64,000 bases of DNA, from NCBI GenBank assembly GCA_019914995.1, contig CM034145.1, forward strand, positions 496,001 through 560,000, read 5' to 3'. Under the pieces are notes generated by a model. The model made no database searches. It saw nothing but the letters and a program-made list of their open reading frames with translations, and was not told the DNA's origin. Made by a program: the position numbers and the translations under genes. This DNA is from Acanthochlamys bracteata (taxonomy: Eukaryota; Streptophyta; Magnoliopsida; Pandanales; Velloziaceae). Numbering within the stretch: position 1 is the stretch's first letter; each line of letters begins with the position of its first letter. Shown here one piece after another: positions 34,731-47,400 of this stretch.

Positions 34731-35467
34731 TACTTTTGTGTTTCAATATGTTATGAACTCACCGAACTCAGTTTTATAGAACTCGATTTTAAGAAGCTCA
34801 CCTCCTACCAATTAAAACACATTCTTAATGTAAGGAAGTAGTGATCAGCACAGGGTTTCATGGATGAATCTTGATATGGTCTGGAGAAGGACTCATGTTA
34901 TGTGATCCCAGAATCAATCAGGTCCTTGCCTGTTGTACTGAAAGCCGCATTTATCAAGTGCTTCTATATTCTTTTCATCAACGGCTAGAGAAAATAGTTC
35001 ATTGTAGTTGAATGTAGACCAAATCCGCAGCAGCTGCTCCTTGCAGGTGCTTCCGTATACTCCCTCTCTACTTTTGCTAAATGTATAATGTTTATTTATC
35101 CATAATGCTTGTATGCTGCTTCTTACGTAGATGGAACGTTCTCATACTCATCTGTAACTTGTAATAAGGAAACAAGAAAATGGAAAACAAAAGAAGCCAA
35201 TTTTTAGCCTAAAACAAAATGTTAAGCCAAAGTACAAGATACCAAATGAAGAAATTAAAGTGGCTCTTTTGCCAATTTTAGCCTGAAGGAAAATGTATTC
35301 TAACACACCTGAAGTGAATTGACGTTTGATCTGAAAGAATTGAGGGAGATTCTCCCATTGTCTACTGTAAGATTATTAGAGAACTTTCTCAACCTCTTCA
35401 AAATAGTAAATCCGGGACTTAATCCCTTCAATTTTTCAACAATATCCGACTATAAAACGGGCTATGC
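34731..35467. other. Spacer and 3' UTR of the ADP/ATP carrier
   Basis: No open gene is seen. The normal-composition stretch 34840-35050 may be more of the F-box relic. The part from about 35100 is likely the 3' UTR of the minus-strand carrier gene. Confidence 0.4.
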
Positions 35468-37324
35468 TTAAGCACCGCCGGAGCTGAACTTCTTGCCGAA
35501 GACAATGAGCTGCAGCTGATCATAGCCAGCAAGCACACCAGCACCAGCAACAGCACGGAGGATGTTAGCACCAGCACCCTTGAACAAGGACTTGGCTCCT
35601 TCGATCTTCAAGATCTGGGAGAAGGCGTCCATGGAGCCCTTGTACTTCACTGCCTCACCTGAGGTCATCATCATTCTTCTACGGACGGTATCAATAGGAT
35701 AAGATGCAAGACCAGCACCGTTTGTGACGAGCCAGCCAAGGGCAAAGCTTGCAAAGAAATTATCCTGCAATCACAAGGGATATGTTAAAATATTTTCACA
35801 CTAAACCAAATAGGTATATCTTTATTGGAAATGGCATACTACCTGCATGCTTCCAGTAAGAAGTACCGGTTTCAGTGAATCGTACATTCCAAAGTACAGA
35901 CCACGGTATACAATGATACCGACACAAGAGATGGTGAACCCACGGTAAAGGCCAGCAATACCATCAGACTGCAAAGTCTTGCGATAGACATCAACAAGGC
36001 CATTAAATTGTCTCTCACCACCACCCTTCTTGGCAGCCTTTGCATCATTAGTAAGACGTGTACGGGCATAGTCCAAGGAGTAAACGAACAGGAGAGAAGA
36101 AGCACCAGCAGCACCTCCTGAAGCAAGGTTACCAGCAAACCACATCCAGTATCCGTTCTCTTTCTTACGATTGAATAGCCTCTTGAAGTAGTCCTTAAAT
36201 GCAAAGTTCAAAGCCTACACGGATGTTATAGAAGCGTTAAAAACAGCTGCAGGATGAGAAACTGAAGACATAACATGATCCTCATTGACTTTATAGAAAA
36301 CAGATTTGAGTAGTTCATTAGCACAAAAAAAAAGCAGGCCCAGACGCAAGATTCGAAAAATTACCCATGCAATCTTCTGATTCCTACCAAACAATTATAC
36401 TAGAGTCGAGTAGAATCATCGTAGCACAATACCAAAATTAATCCATGCAGCAGAGTACAGTTAGAGACAGGAATTCATAACAACTTTATGCAAACATCTT
36501 AGAAATGTACCTTATTCACAATAAACAGCTTAATTTCCCATTCCTAATTTCTCTCATTCTATGTCAAGACAAACAAGCATCAAATAACCCTGAATGCTTT
36601 ACTATCTAACATCAGCTGTGTACAACACAAGAACAGCAGTAATCCTATTGACAAGTAGTCAAGGATAACCTTATGGTCAAATCTACCAATTCAAAATAAA
36701 GAAATGGAGTACCTGTGAATGCAGTTCAAACAAATGTCTTCGAAAATACTAACTAATTTAAGAGACAGAACACATGTTACTGTAGATGATACACTAAACT
36801 GTATTCTGAAGTATATGATATATCACAGGTGTAATGCTGAGGATTACCTGAGTTGGGAAATAACGAATGACATTTACTGTGTTTCCCCTCCATAATGAGC
36901 CCATTCCTTCATCCCTAATTGTTCTTGAAAAGCAGTCACCAATTCCTTTGTATGGTTCAGCAAGACGACCGCTCTTAATCATTTCATCTTGGTTCTGGAT
37001 TAAAAGCTTGACACGTTCAATGGGAGCAGCAGCAGTTTTGGAAACCGCAGAAGAAACACCACCCATGAGGAAGTCTATAGCAAAGTTTTTGAACCCCTTC
37101 TCTGATGGGGCATGAGCAAAAACAGGTGAAACAGATGAAATAGATGGCAAATCCATAGTGGCTTTGCATGTTTGCATCACAGGGTTTTGAAACCCTCCAT
37201 TGGGGCAGTTTCCAACTTGAGAATTCCAAGCATCGAATGAGAGGCTGTAAATGCTGCGGTGACGGGCATGAAAGTGGCCCGCAACTTTCTGGACGACAGA
37301 GGGATAATTAGACTGATCCACCAT
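35468..37324 (-). CDS. AAC: Mitochondrial ADP/ATP carrier (adenine nucleotide translocator)
   Basis: It exchanges cytosolic ADP for matrix ATP across the inner mitochondrial membrane. Three coding exons, 37324-36848, 36214-35843 and 35764-35468, give 381 residues, the same length as Arabidopsis AAC1. Residues 1-70 are the cleavable plant-type presequence. Three mitochondrial-carrier repeats follow, each with its signature: [19 protein letters not shown] and PIDTVRRRM. The nucleotide-carrier hallmark RRRMMM is intact at 311-316. The ATG sits 15 nt after an acceptor (TTTGCAG, 37342-37340). The leader is therefore split by a 2.2-kb intron whose donor AACAAG|GTTAGA is at 39540/39539, and that intron holds a hAT-like element. 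Expression is probably strong and constitutive, as for other plant AAC genes; this is family knowledge and not read from the sequence. Confidence 0.95.
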
Positions 37325-37339
37325 CTTTGATTAATGAAT

Positions 37340-39539
37340 CTGCAAACATAAAACTACTTGTGAATCCTATTAGACAATTTCAACTGGGTAGCATAACTCG
37401 TCCAAGGAAAATTATGCTTAGCTTCATGTATTAGCAATCCCAAATTCATCGGACAGTAGGCACAACCCAAAAGTAACTAATGAGTGATCCTAAGGTAGGG
37501 GTGGCAATATGAGTTGGGTCGGTTTCGGATCGATCCATTTAATAATCAGGTTAAATTTTTTCAATCCTAACCCAATTTATGAATTTATACGGGTCAAAAT
37601 TGTCGACCCTAATCCAACCTACTAATAACCGGATCAAATTCTGATCGACCCATTTAATAATTAAAATTATTTATTTATTAATTATATATTTTTAAGCTTC
37701 AACGAAATTATAAGATCAGTTCGAACGAAGGTGCACGATATTTTTACTGACGAGATATAATTATGTCCGACAAAATATGCATTCCTTAATATCTTTATTG
37801 GTCTTTAAAATATCTAAAAAAATTATTATTTTTATTTTTTGAAAATATATGATAACAACTGAAAATTTATGATTATAAATACATATTAATAATTTTGATA
37901 AAAATTTTGATAAACATATTTATCTAATAAAATTTTTATAAAAATCTTCATACGAAACTAAAATCATCATTAAAAATACCTACAGAGTAATACTTTCAAT
38001 AATATTATAATTTTCATCTTACACTATTTTACTAAAGTATAAAAATAAAGAATTAATTATAAATACAATATAATTTAATAGTTTGTAAATAACTATTATC
38101 GATTATTTTTATTGTCAATATTTTATTATACGATAAGAAAAAATTAAGAATTGTTCCTTCAAAATGTGACATTTCGGATTGGTGGGTCAATTTCGGGTTA
38201 ATCCGAGTCGACCCATATAATAACCGGATCAAATTCGTTCAAACCTAACCCAATCCATATATTTATACGGGTCAAAAAACTCTAACCCTGATTAAACAGG
38301 TCGGTTTCGGATTGAATTTTTAGGTCGAGTCATATATTGCCACCCCTATCCTAAGGTAGGTTTCCTGCAATTTCTGGTTATTGTAGTCTTACTTTGATTA
38401 ATACCAGTCATATACATGCAACAATAAACAAATCATTTATATTCATTGTACAAACTTCAAAGTTTGGTAATGCATCAGATAACTTCTGAATCGTTAGACA
38501 AGACTTAAGGATAAAATCTCACGCGGATTTTAGAAAATACAGTGAACAACTTGATGGCTATCGAATTCCTGCAAACAGTAATTTAACATAGATTTTTCTA
38601 ATAAACTTAACATAGTTAAGAAATCAGACTTAGAAAATCAGATTACCGGCTGTTTATAATTCTAGCAGATCTACACCAGCAACCTATCATGATCATATGA
38701 AGCATATATTATCCAGTATAATCCATATTGAATTCACAAGATCCTTTCGAACATAACATAAATGCGATAATTCAAAACAAGAAAACGACATCTACTATAA
38801 CGACCAATGCAAAACGCATTTCAAGCATATATCTGATCGTGCCAATCTACCAATTTCACAAAATCTCAAACAGGATTACCATCAGCAAAAAATTTAAAGA
38901 TATATGCATTTTCATTGTTTAAATACAGATCCGATCAGATCATCCTCTAAATTATTTCAGTTTGATAAACTTAATCCAGATCTATTCCAGATCAACCTCC
39001 AATATTTAACGATCTACACAAAAGGTCAATACTGTCCAATGCAATTAACTGAATATCGAGAAACGATCCACAAGAATTACTAAACTTGATCTCTCTATCT
39101 ACGAGCATCAGAATCTCGAACAGATCTAACCAATCATTTTGAATCCTCGATTAATCCACAAAGCAGAAACAGATCAAAATATCTTACCAATCAATTCATG
39201 CAATTGAAACCAATAAAAACTCAACTAGAAACAACAGAATGTTGTACGAGCATTGGAACAGCTATTACCAATCACGCAACAATTCTGAGTATAAACTAAT
39301 AGAAAAAAAAATCTGAATCCTCGTTTGACCCGCAACGCACAAACAGGATTACGATTAATTCATCAAACATCAGAAATGTTTCAAAAATTCGAGTAAAATA
39401 ACCAAAAGATACACTAAATCACGCCAAAATCAACCAAAAAAGAATCTTCAGAAAAGCCAGAAAACAACAACAACGGAACTTCTTCAGATCTACAAACAAT
39501 GGCGGAGTTAAGAACTAATAGAAAACAAAAAGATCTAAC
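37340..39539 (-). other. Leader intron of the ADP/ATP carrier gene
   Basis: The donor AACAAG|GTTAGA (39540/39539) and acceptor TTTGCAG|ATTC (37340/37339) frame a 2200-bp intron in the 5' UTR. Upstream of the donor the purine-rich AGAAGAAGAAC sequence and a CTCTGCAG context look like a plant leader exon near 39541-39600. About 850 bp of the intron is an inserted transposon. The remainder (38360-39540) is A/T-rich with no ORF. Confidence 0.7.
37497..38347. mobile_element. Non-autonomous DNA transposon, hAT-like
   Basis: The 851-bp element begins AGGGGTGGCAATATGA and ends TCATATATTGCCACCCCT, near-perfect terminal inverted repeats. ATCCTAAGGT flanks it on both sides (37487-37496 and 38348-38357). 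Sub-terminal GGGTCGGTTTCGGAT and TAATAACCGGATCAAATT motifs recur in both orientations. It has no transposase. The TIR sequence resembles common plant hAT MITEs, although a 10-bp duplication is longer than the usual 8; a Mutator origin (9-11 bp) is possible. Confidence 0.85.
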
Positions 39540-40115
39540 CTTGTTCTTCTTCTCTTATGATTGTGTTATCTCTGCAGAAGAAAAAGGAAACTGCAGAGGA
39601 ATTTAAATAAGAGAAGCGAAGCGAATCTGAATGAGAAAGAAAGCCAACGGTGGTGGGCCGTTTTGAATTTTGATAGCCGTAGAATGAGTTGACTAGAAAA
39701 ATTAAATAAAAGAAAATTAAAAGAAAATTTTAATTAGCTTTCTTTGATTTCGAGAAAATCAATATTTATTTTGCAAGATGTGGCCTCTAGTACTATCTTT
39801 TGTAACGTTAACCGGGTAGTTTGATCACGATATAGAGAAGAACACAATATTATCGAATCGAGTCAGTCGAGTTAAACTTAATTTCGAACCAATAATTTTG
39901 AGAATTGACTAACACAAGAGTTACAACCACAACTAAGTCAGGTTAATTTGTCTCTTATACTTTTACTAACTCATAAGAATGTACAATCTAATAAATACTA
40001 AACATTATTAGGAACGTTGTTTATAGTTAAAGATCGCAGTTTTACTTTCATAATAATAAAAATTAAAGGTGAAATATGTAGTCCAAATTTTTTATAATAC
40101 ATTCTCAATAGTTTA

Positions 40116-40386
40116 GGGGGTATTTCAAACGTCCGTAACTCCACTTTCTTCCGTCAGTTTTGAATTCTGAACAGTTCATATATTTCAATTATACAAGAAA
40201 CTCAAAACTCCATCCACATGAGAAATTTTAATTCCAACTTTCTTATTTGCACGCTTTCTAATATAATTATATTTTTTAATTTTCAACACACTTTCAAAAA
40301 CTACTGAAATACAAATGCTAAACTTCACTTCCATTTTATTTTTCATTTTCATAAAAATTCAGTTACGAATATTTAAAACACGCTTT
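40116..40386. repeat. MITE-like repeat, family B
   Basis: It begins GGGGGTATTTCAAACGTCCG and ends GAATATTTAAAACACGC. Relative to 49695 it is reversed, and the interior words (GAACAGTTCATATATTTC, AATTATACAAGAAACTCAAAA) are the reverse complement of that copy. Confidence 0.6.
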
Positions 40387-40525
40387 TTGTGAGAGCTCAA
40401 AAAGAACTAATTAAGTGAGCAAACATACTATATATAGGCTTGATCTTGCAAAATATATTTTCTTTTAAAAAATTTATTTTCAATAAACACTTTCAGAAAT
40501 CCCTAAATATGTTCAAACTTGGAAC

Positions 40526-40938
40526 AGGAAGTGTAAAAATGGGCCGGTCATCGACCCGCCCGGCCTGGTGAACAGTGACATGACCGGGCCAGTCCGGTCC
40601 AATGGGCAGGACGGGCCGATTATGTTGGTCTGTCAGGCAGCTCGCCCACTCCGGTAGTATTGGTCAACATTGACCGATCAATATTGACAGTTTGACTTGG
40701 TTAACATTGACCGTTGACTAGGTCAAATTTAATTTAAAAAATTCTATATTACTAAAAAATAAATTTTAAAAATAAAAATATTTATTTTTTATTTTAAATA
40801 ATTTTAAATTTTATTTTTTAAATAAAAAAATATATAATTCGAATAAATTGGCCGGATCGGATCATACAAAATAAAATCGAGCCGGGTTGATCCGATCCGG
40901 TCTATTAATTTGGCCCGGCCGCCCATTTTTGCATCTAT
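40526..40938. mobile_element. Second non-autonomous transposon, hAT-like
   Basis: The 413-bp element is flanked by ACTTGGAAC on both sides (40517-40525 and 40939-40947). The ends are imperfect inverted repeats, GTGTAAAAATGGGCCGG at left and CGGCCGCCCATTTTTGCATC at right. The sub-terminal regions are unusually GC-rich (CCCGGCCTGG, GGGCCAGTCCGGTCC) while the middle is A/T-rich. It has no ORF. Confidence 0.8.
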
Positions 40939-41849
40939 ACTTGGAACTCTCTGCCTTAGCAAGTGTGGCCATAGACAAATTGGCCATCAAGATCTGATTC
41001 TAAGTTTTATGAAACTGATATTTTTTAGAAGTGATTTGGTATGTTTTAACTATTAAAAAGTGAGTTGATAAATAAATTACATATGAGTTCGATAAATTTA
41101 AATTAAACATAAAATATTAAATAAATTCAAACTTAATTTGATTTGAAAATAAGTTTGGTATAATTAAAATACAATCTAAATTTTGAATAATATAAAAAAT
41201 TAAAGTATATCTTTTATAAAAAAATAATTCATAAGAAATAAATTATAAGAATTTATTTTTATATGTAAAACGAACACACCCAATAAAAGGTCCTGCCTAT
41301 CTAATCAAACATATTTCTCTATACAACGAAAAAGGAGGCAATGATTTTTCTGTCCATTTTTTATGCAAGAGTCTTTTTAATTTTTTATGTAAAATGAGCT
41401 TACTACGTTTAGTTTAAAATTTTAAAAAATTATACTTAAAATATAAACTTTTTTTAGAAAAACTTAAGAAATTCTTTTTATGATTTTTTTAGAAAAAAAG
41501 TTTGTGCATACAATTATTCTTTAACGTACGCTTTATCTATACCCTCCAAATCTTTTTAGAAAACTACACTGGTTTTTTTTGGTTTAAAAGGCTCAAAAAC
41601 TGCCTAAAAAAACCATAAATACAACACTAAAATAGAGTATGCAAAAGTTAATTTGATAATCATAAACTACTACGTAAAATAAGTAAACGAAAGCAACATC
41701 GCGGCCCGGCAAATTTTGTAAAAGCATCTCACTAATATTGAATATTCAAAAGCTAATAACATCACGTCCAGATTTCCTCACCGCTTTTCTAATAATAAAT
41801 TATACAGATACGTAACTGATTGAGTTGTTTAAATTGGAGGCATAAGAGA

Positions 41850-43000
41850 AGTACCAGAAGTTACAAAGTTGCTGGAGGCCTTGAAGAGTCCGACAGCTCT
41901 GACCTACAGAAAGTGTTTCTTGGAGGTAATTATCGGTCGACAATGGGTTGCTGGTGATGAAGTTATTTAGTCTTCAAAAGCTGAAGAATTCTGTTCTTTC
42001 TTTTCTTCTAATCTGTGGCATGAAATCAAAAGTATTCTTTTCTTCTTCTCATACTTTTCATTTGTTGGTGGTCAACTTCTGCACATACCAAACTGTTCTG
42101 CTTCTTCTAGTTGGTATATTGCGTCAGTTCCCATGCCTGAAGTCTTGAGCACAATGGCTGCATACCTTTCAAACAAAGCTTCTGTGTTATAATTCTTTGG
42201 TTGGTGAGTTGGCAGGTTCATCTCCCACATTCAAAACTTGCTGCATATTTTTCCTGCTGACAGGAAATTAAAACGCGAGGAAATTTCTAAAGTTGATAGA
42301 CATGCAAAAATATTTAACTAGTCAGGACACCAAACGTGTAAGATAAATCGACTCCTATCTGTTTCGGGAGAATTGAACACAACTCTTCAAACTGAAAAGA
42401 CTAGTTATAGGAGTACTGATTTCAACTCTATTGGTGGAAGTATATTAATAGGCATTACATCATCAAGTTCTGGAAGCAAATTTTGCTTGCTGACCTAGAA
42501 GATAATAATGTTGCAAGTACATCCAAAAACAAGAACAGTTATATCTCCGAGGTAAGATAGAACAGAACTTTGTGCTGTCTATATAGGAACATTGGAACCT
42601 AGCGTGGTACTTTTTTATGCTTCATAAAAGGTACCCAGAATCCACAAAAAATAAAAATGAAGAACTGGCCGGAGCTCAGGTGTAAAATAGGTTGGCAGTT
42701 ATACCTACGCTTCATAAACAACTACATATTCAAGCTGGCATGAACGAAGTGCACCTGTTGAAGCAAAACCAAAAGACATCTAAAACTAATAAGAGATACA
42801 AACTGATTCAAATATTGGAAACAAGAACTGCTCCAATTTCAAGCTTCATGGACTCTGATTCTGACATGTTTGTTATCAACTATAGGTTGCATAAGTCGAA
42901 GCTTCAGTTAAACGGATAAAATGGGAAAAGACGCCAAAAGTCAAACCGTATATAAAAGTAGTGCTACAAGGACACCTTCGCACACTTTGTAAGCTATCAT
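41850..43000 (+). other. Normal-composition stretch, no recognisable gene
   Basis: Composition is gene-like. One frame at about 41850-41930 reads VPEVTKLLEALKSPTALTYRKCFLE before a donor-like GGTAATT, and another at 42692-42919 is open for 75 codons, but neither matches a family I know and they do not join in frame. It may be a non-coding transcript or the remains of a gene. Confidence 0.3.
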
Positions 43001-43637
43001 TGTGAAGGTATCCTTGATATAAAGAAAAAGTTCATAATAGAAACTACTCACTGTATAAAGAATGATCTTAACATACACCATTTGGCCTCTTATCCTTAGG
43101 GGTCGATCATAACAGGCATTGATATTATTCAAATCTTTCATGCCGTTCAATTAGATCAAAATCAAAGTAGCAAGCCTTCATTTCGATCACACACCTTTCA
43201 ACCTATGCAATAGAACAGTAATAGTTGCTATTTTAAACTAAAACCAATGCGTTTGTTAGTGCTTCTATTCAATCATCAACTGAAATCACTACTTGATAAA
43301 TACCATTAAGCAGTAAACTTCTTTTATATTCAAACCAGAGTATCGAAAAGATGTTCCTTTGTCAGCAGTAACAAAATGCATGCACACCTTTCAATTGACT
43401 AGTTTCCGTCTAGTATACAGACATTCATCACTACATCATTCCAATAAACCAAGACAACATTGTGTTTCCAATTAACACGAACAAACAAAAGCACAAATCG
43501 TGATGAATAAACAATATGAACATGACACACTCTGATCCAATGAGAGCCAATATTAAAGCAATCTACCAATTTGAGAAAAATCGGGCTAATGAGTAAAGCC
43601 TTTTATTTCCGCTTGTTTACCTGACTGGACAGTACTA

Positions 43638-44274
43638 TCAAAGCAGATCAGACCGCGGGCGAAGCCAGAGTGGATCAAACAGCAGCAGCGCCAGAAGAGC
43701 AATGTTCGGAAGTGCTACTGCAACCACTGCTGGAACCTTAATCCCAAGCCTCGGCCTCCGAAGCCTTCGCCTCACCTGTTGTTGAGAGAAAAAACACTCC
43801 TACCAGTTACATGCCGTAAAATTAACTATAAATTAACTGAATAATAATGAATTATACAGATAGACAAAATTTAACCCATTCACGGCGCTCTTGCGGGCCC
43901 CACTGGTCGGGAACGGAGGGAACGAGAGCGGTAGAGACTACGTGGGGAGGAGGAATCTGGAACGGACACGTGGACCTCCAGGACGATCTCGGTAGTCCTA
44001 ATCTCAATACTCGATCGATGAACAGCGATGCGGAGAACTTCTGAGTCGACCACCGGTGACGAGAGCAGATGAACAGCGGAGGAAAATAATCGAACCTCGA
44101 AATGTGACCACAGTTGTCGTTGGTGTTTGCCGCGACGAAGAGTTGGGAGTAGAGAGATGGAGTTGTGGTGGACTGAGTGGTCAGCAAATGGGTCAATGTT
44201 TGGGTGCTGTTGAACCATGTTGGTTCACTACTGCAGCAGTTGGTGAACTCCCACTCTTGCTGCTTCTTCTCCAT
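43638..44274 (-). CDS. Small protein with a C-terminal membrane segment, unknown function
   Basis: Two exons, 44274-43876 and 43775-43638, join cleanly (GAATGG|GTTAAA donor, CAACAG acceptor) to give 178 residues. The N-terminal 130 residues are polar with several Cys and Trp. The second exon encodes VRRRLRRPRLG followed by a hydrophobic stretch (VPAVVAVALPNIALLALLLF), so the product looks like a tail-anchored membrane protein with a basic patch before the anchor. In exon 1 an overlapping frame is also open for 112 codons from 44218, but it stops before the splice, while the chosen frame continues into the anchor. AGCCCA motifs upstream (44390, 44400) look like promoter site II boxes. No family is recognised. 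Confidence 0.55.
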
Positions 44275-44389
44275 TGAAGAACGTTAGCAACACAATCGAA
44301 AAGCTAAGGAAGACGACGATGGTAACATTCGAGTATTTGACCACTTCTTTCATGATGGACTTATACATGTTCATAAGTTCATTTGGTAA

Positions 44390-44405
44390 AGCCCATTAAA
44401 GCCCA
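44390..44405 (-). promoter_or_regulatory. Two AGCCCA (TGGGCT) boxes
   Basis: AGCCCA at 44390-44395 and 44400-44405 are site II-type elements, 115-130 bp upstream of the ATG at 44274. They also precede the leader-like pyrimidine stretch on the plus strand at 44540, so the promoter could be bidirectional. Confidence 0.4.
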
Positions 44406-44499
44406 ATCAAGGAACTAATAAGGCGGCAAAAAAAAAATCAAAAATAAAAAAACAGAAATTATCATCAAGAGGTAAATTGTTTTTTTTTAAATCGATTGC

Positions 44500-47400
44500 A
44501 AAGAAAAAATCGCAACGGGTGAAAAGAAGAGCTGGATTCTGGTTTTTGTCTTTCTCTTTCTTTTCAATTTCGATTGATTTATTCTAGTTTCTAAAGTTCT
44601 ACTCAAATTTTCATTTTTAGTTTCTACTCTCTCTTCAGTAATTATTTCATTTCATTTTGCTTAAAATTCAAAGAATTAAGCTCTAGAATTTTTTTTTTCG
44701 ATTTTAGTAAAACTTTTGTTTGATATGCTTTCTGAGATTAGTTTTTTTCTAACTATCTCAACTGAGATGATTTTTACTTTTTTTTTTTAAATTGGATTAA
44801 ATTTAGTAGAAGATGAGAATTGCTTGTTCTGATGTTCAGTTCTAGTTCTATTTAATTAAATCAGTAAGATTTATATGCTTCAGAATAATTTTACCGTAAC
44901 AAAACGATTTGATTCAAACATAACCTGTACATTCCTTCCATTTGATTGCATTTTCTGTATCCGTTGATGCCATCTAAATAGTGTTCATAACAATTAATGG
45001 AATACATGCGTTATCGATGCGTCTCAAGGAATTGGTTTGGTCACCTATTTTGTGACGGTAATGCACTTCATTGTTCATCAGCAGGACATGTAGATTTGTA
45101 GATGGAGAGCGCACTATATAGTTTATACTTAAATTTGTTTTCTTGCAATTATGGAAGGCAAACCTGTTAGACAATAACTTATAAGTAACTACCTACTGTA
45201 CAGTCTTCAGTAATTGATAGTGTACTTAAGTACTGTATGTACTTGAGTCTCACAAGGCACTTGCTCACTATATGGCGTAGCACCATAAGCATACTCTGCG
45301 AATATTGGTGTTATGTTTTAATGTATTTGACCTACTTGGCTTTTCTATAGTTTCATTGGTGAAGGGTCGAAGGCCAAATAATATCACACAAAACCAAGAT
45401 TTTTTTTATATTAACAAAACTTCAGTAGTGAAAGAATGGCTCGCTTATTCTGACACTGTATCAATATACAATGGCATTTCATGGGTGTGAGAAATGAGAT
45501 GATATTGATCTGTGCATGTGGTTAACACCCAAGGAACTGGTCTATTATCCTTAAGTTGTAAGAAATTGCTAAAGCACAAATATTATATATGTACTATAGC
45601 TAACTCTCCTGCATTCTTGTTTGTAAAGGCAGAGTTCTTGTTGAACCTTTTGTGAATTTATTATGTTTTGTTGCTCATTAAAGTCTTCATCATGTCCTGT
45701 GATATGCATAGACAAGCATGCAAGAGAGCTCTTGTCTTGCCATAATTCAAGTTTTAATGGCATAAAATTATAAATTGTTAGGACATCACATATAAAATTA
45801 CCTGCTTTGGAGCTACTGGCTACCAAGATTAGAATTTGCTCCCTAATTCCTAATTGTGTTCCTGATAACGCAATGTGCTAGGCCGGAGATCCCATCAAGA
45901 AAGAGCTTTACCTCTAATGCTGCTTCATCAAAGTTTGGATTATACTTGGTTATAGTTTAGGCGAAGAACAACTTAATGTTGTCATGAAGAGAAGGTGAGT
46001 TCTTAGGGACCTCAGGAGTAATTAGTCTTGTAATTGAAGTTTCAGGGTATAAGAGCTTTTTTATAGGAGGAATGGTTCAAAAATTCCTTTCATATACAGT
46101 GATTTGAAGATTTAGGACATCATTTCTGAAGCTGACTGTTTCAATAACAATCTAGAAGACACAAAATATCTAAAAACAGAATTTACCTTTCTTTCTATTG
46201 ACCTAAAGTATGACTGATTCACTGGTCCTGCCATAAGAGCATGTATGCCAAACACTTCGTAGTACACTTATGTGATTATTTGATGTGACTAGTAAATGCT
46301 GTTGTTGCTGTTTCCTTAGTTTCTTAAGACTCCAAAGGACCAAAATTTTCTGTGTAGGACATGGTATATGGACAAAAATTGTACTAAGTAACTTTTTTAT
46401 TGGTTAGCCATATATCCTCTAGGGAGTGTTGACTAGTATTTGCTTGTTCAGACCCATTCTTTAGTAGGGAAGCCCAAATTGGGAACCAAACTTAAATCCG
46501 GCTATCATGGTGATGAAAGCGACGAGCTTATAAAATAAAATTTTTTTTGATATAATAAAAATATTTTTTTAAAATAAATTTTATTTTTTTAATTTAAAAA
46601 AATAATAATAATATATAATATAAAAAATTTTATTATGTAAAATTTTTTTATATTTTTAATAAAATTTTTAAATATTTATAAAATATGTCTTAAAAAATAT
46701 AAAATAAAAATTAAAAAATTACTTATGAAAAATGCTCAATCAAACGGGTATACTTAGGAGCCGTTTGACAAAGCGTTCTTCAAAAAATTACTTTTTACTA
46801 TTTTATTTAATTTTTTTAAATATATAAAATTTATTTTAAAAATTCTTAGATTTTTTTATTATTTATTTTTTTAAAAAAATATTTTTATTTTAGAAAAATT
46901 TTATTTTAAAATCACTCTTAAACGTCCTATATAGATAGCTGAAAAACAGAACTTCAAAAAAAAAAAAACTAAAAAATTTATTGCGGCTTTTTGAAAAAAA
47001 ATTTATACGTTCTATTATTTGGTAATGTATAATTTATGTATATTTTATAAACTTTTTACAACACTGTGAATTACATTTTGGGCGAATTTTTAAGCCCAAA
47101 AAAGTCATGCCAAACATGACCAAGTTCAAAATGTTCACATTTACTTGTCTGTTACTTCTGCAATTTATCTACAGTTAATGTGCTAAAATTTTCTCATAAA
47201 ATATACTTGTGTATTCATATATGATAATTAATACATGCATCACAGATAGTAATACTCATAGATATGTTCATGTTGCTGACCCATTTCTTGTCATTTTAGA
47301 AGAGCTCAGGTCACAAACTCCAGAAGGTTTGGATGGACATGGTCCTATCACAAAGAGCATTGCCTATATGGATGTATAGCAAGTGCATGAAAATGGTGAG

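Larger units (their letters stand above)
39610..41840. other. AAC promoter and repeat-rich spacer
   Basis: The first few hundred bases are the AAC promoter. A family B repeat lies at 40116-40386, and a second transposon at 40526-40938. The rest is A/T-rich with no coding signal. Confidence 0.5.

Noticed and set aside
43880-44218. 112-codon alternative frame in exon 1 of the small membrane-protein gene
   Set aside because: It stops before the splice site, whereas the other frame continues into a hydrophobic anchor; kept only as a remark.
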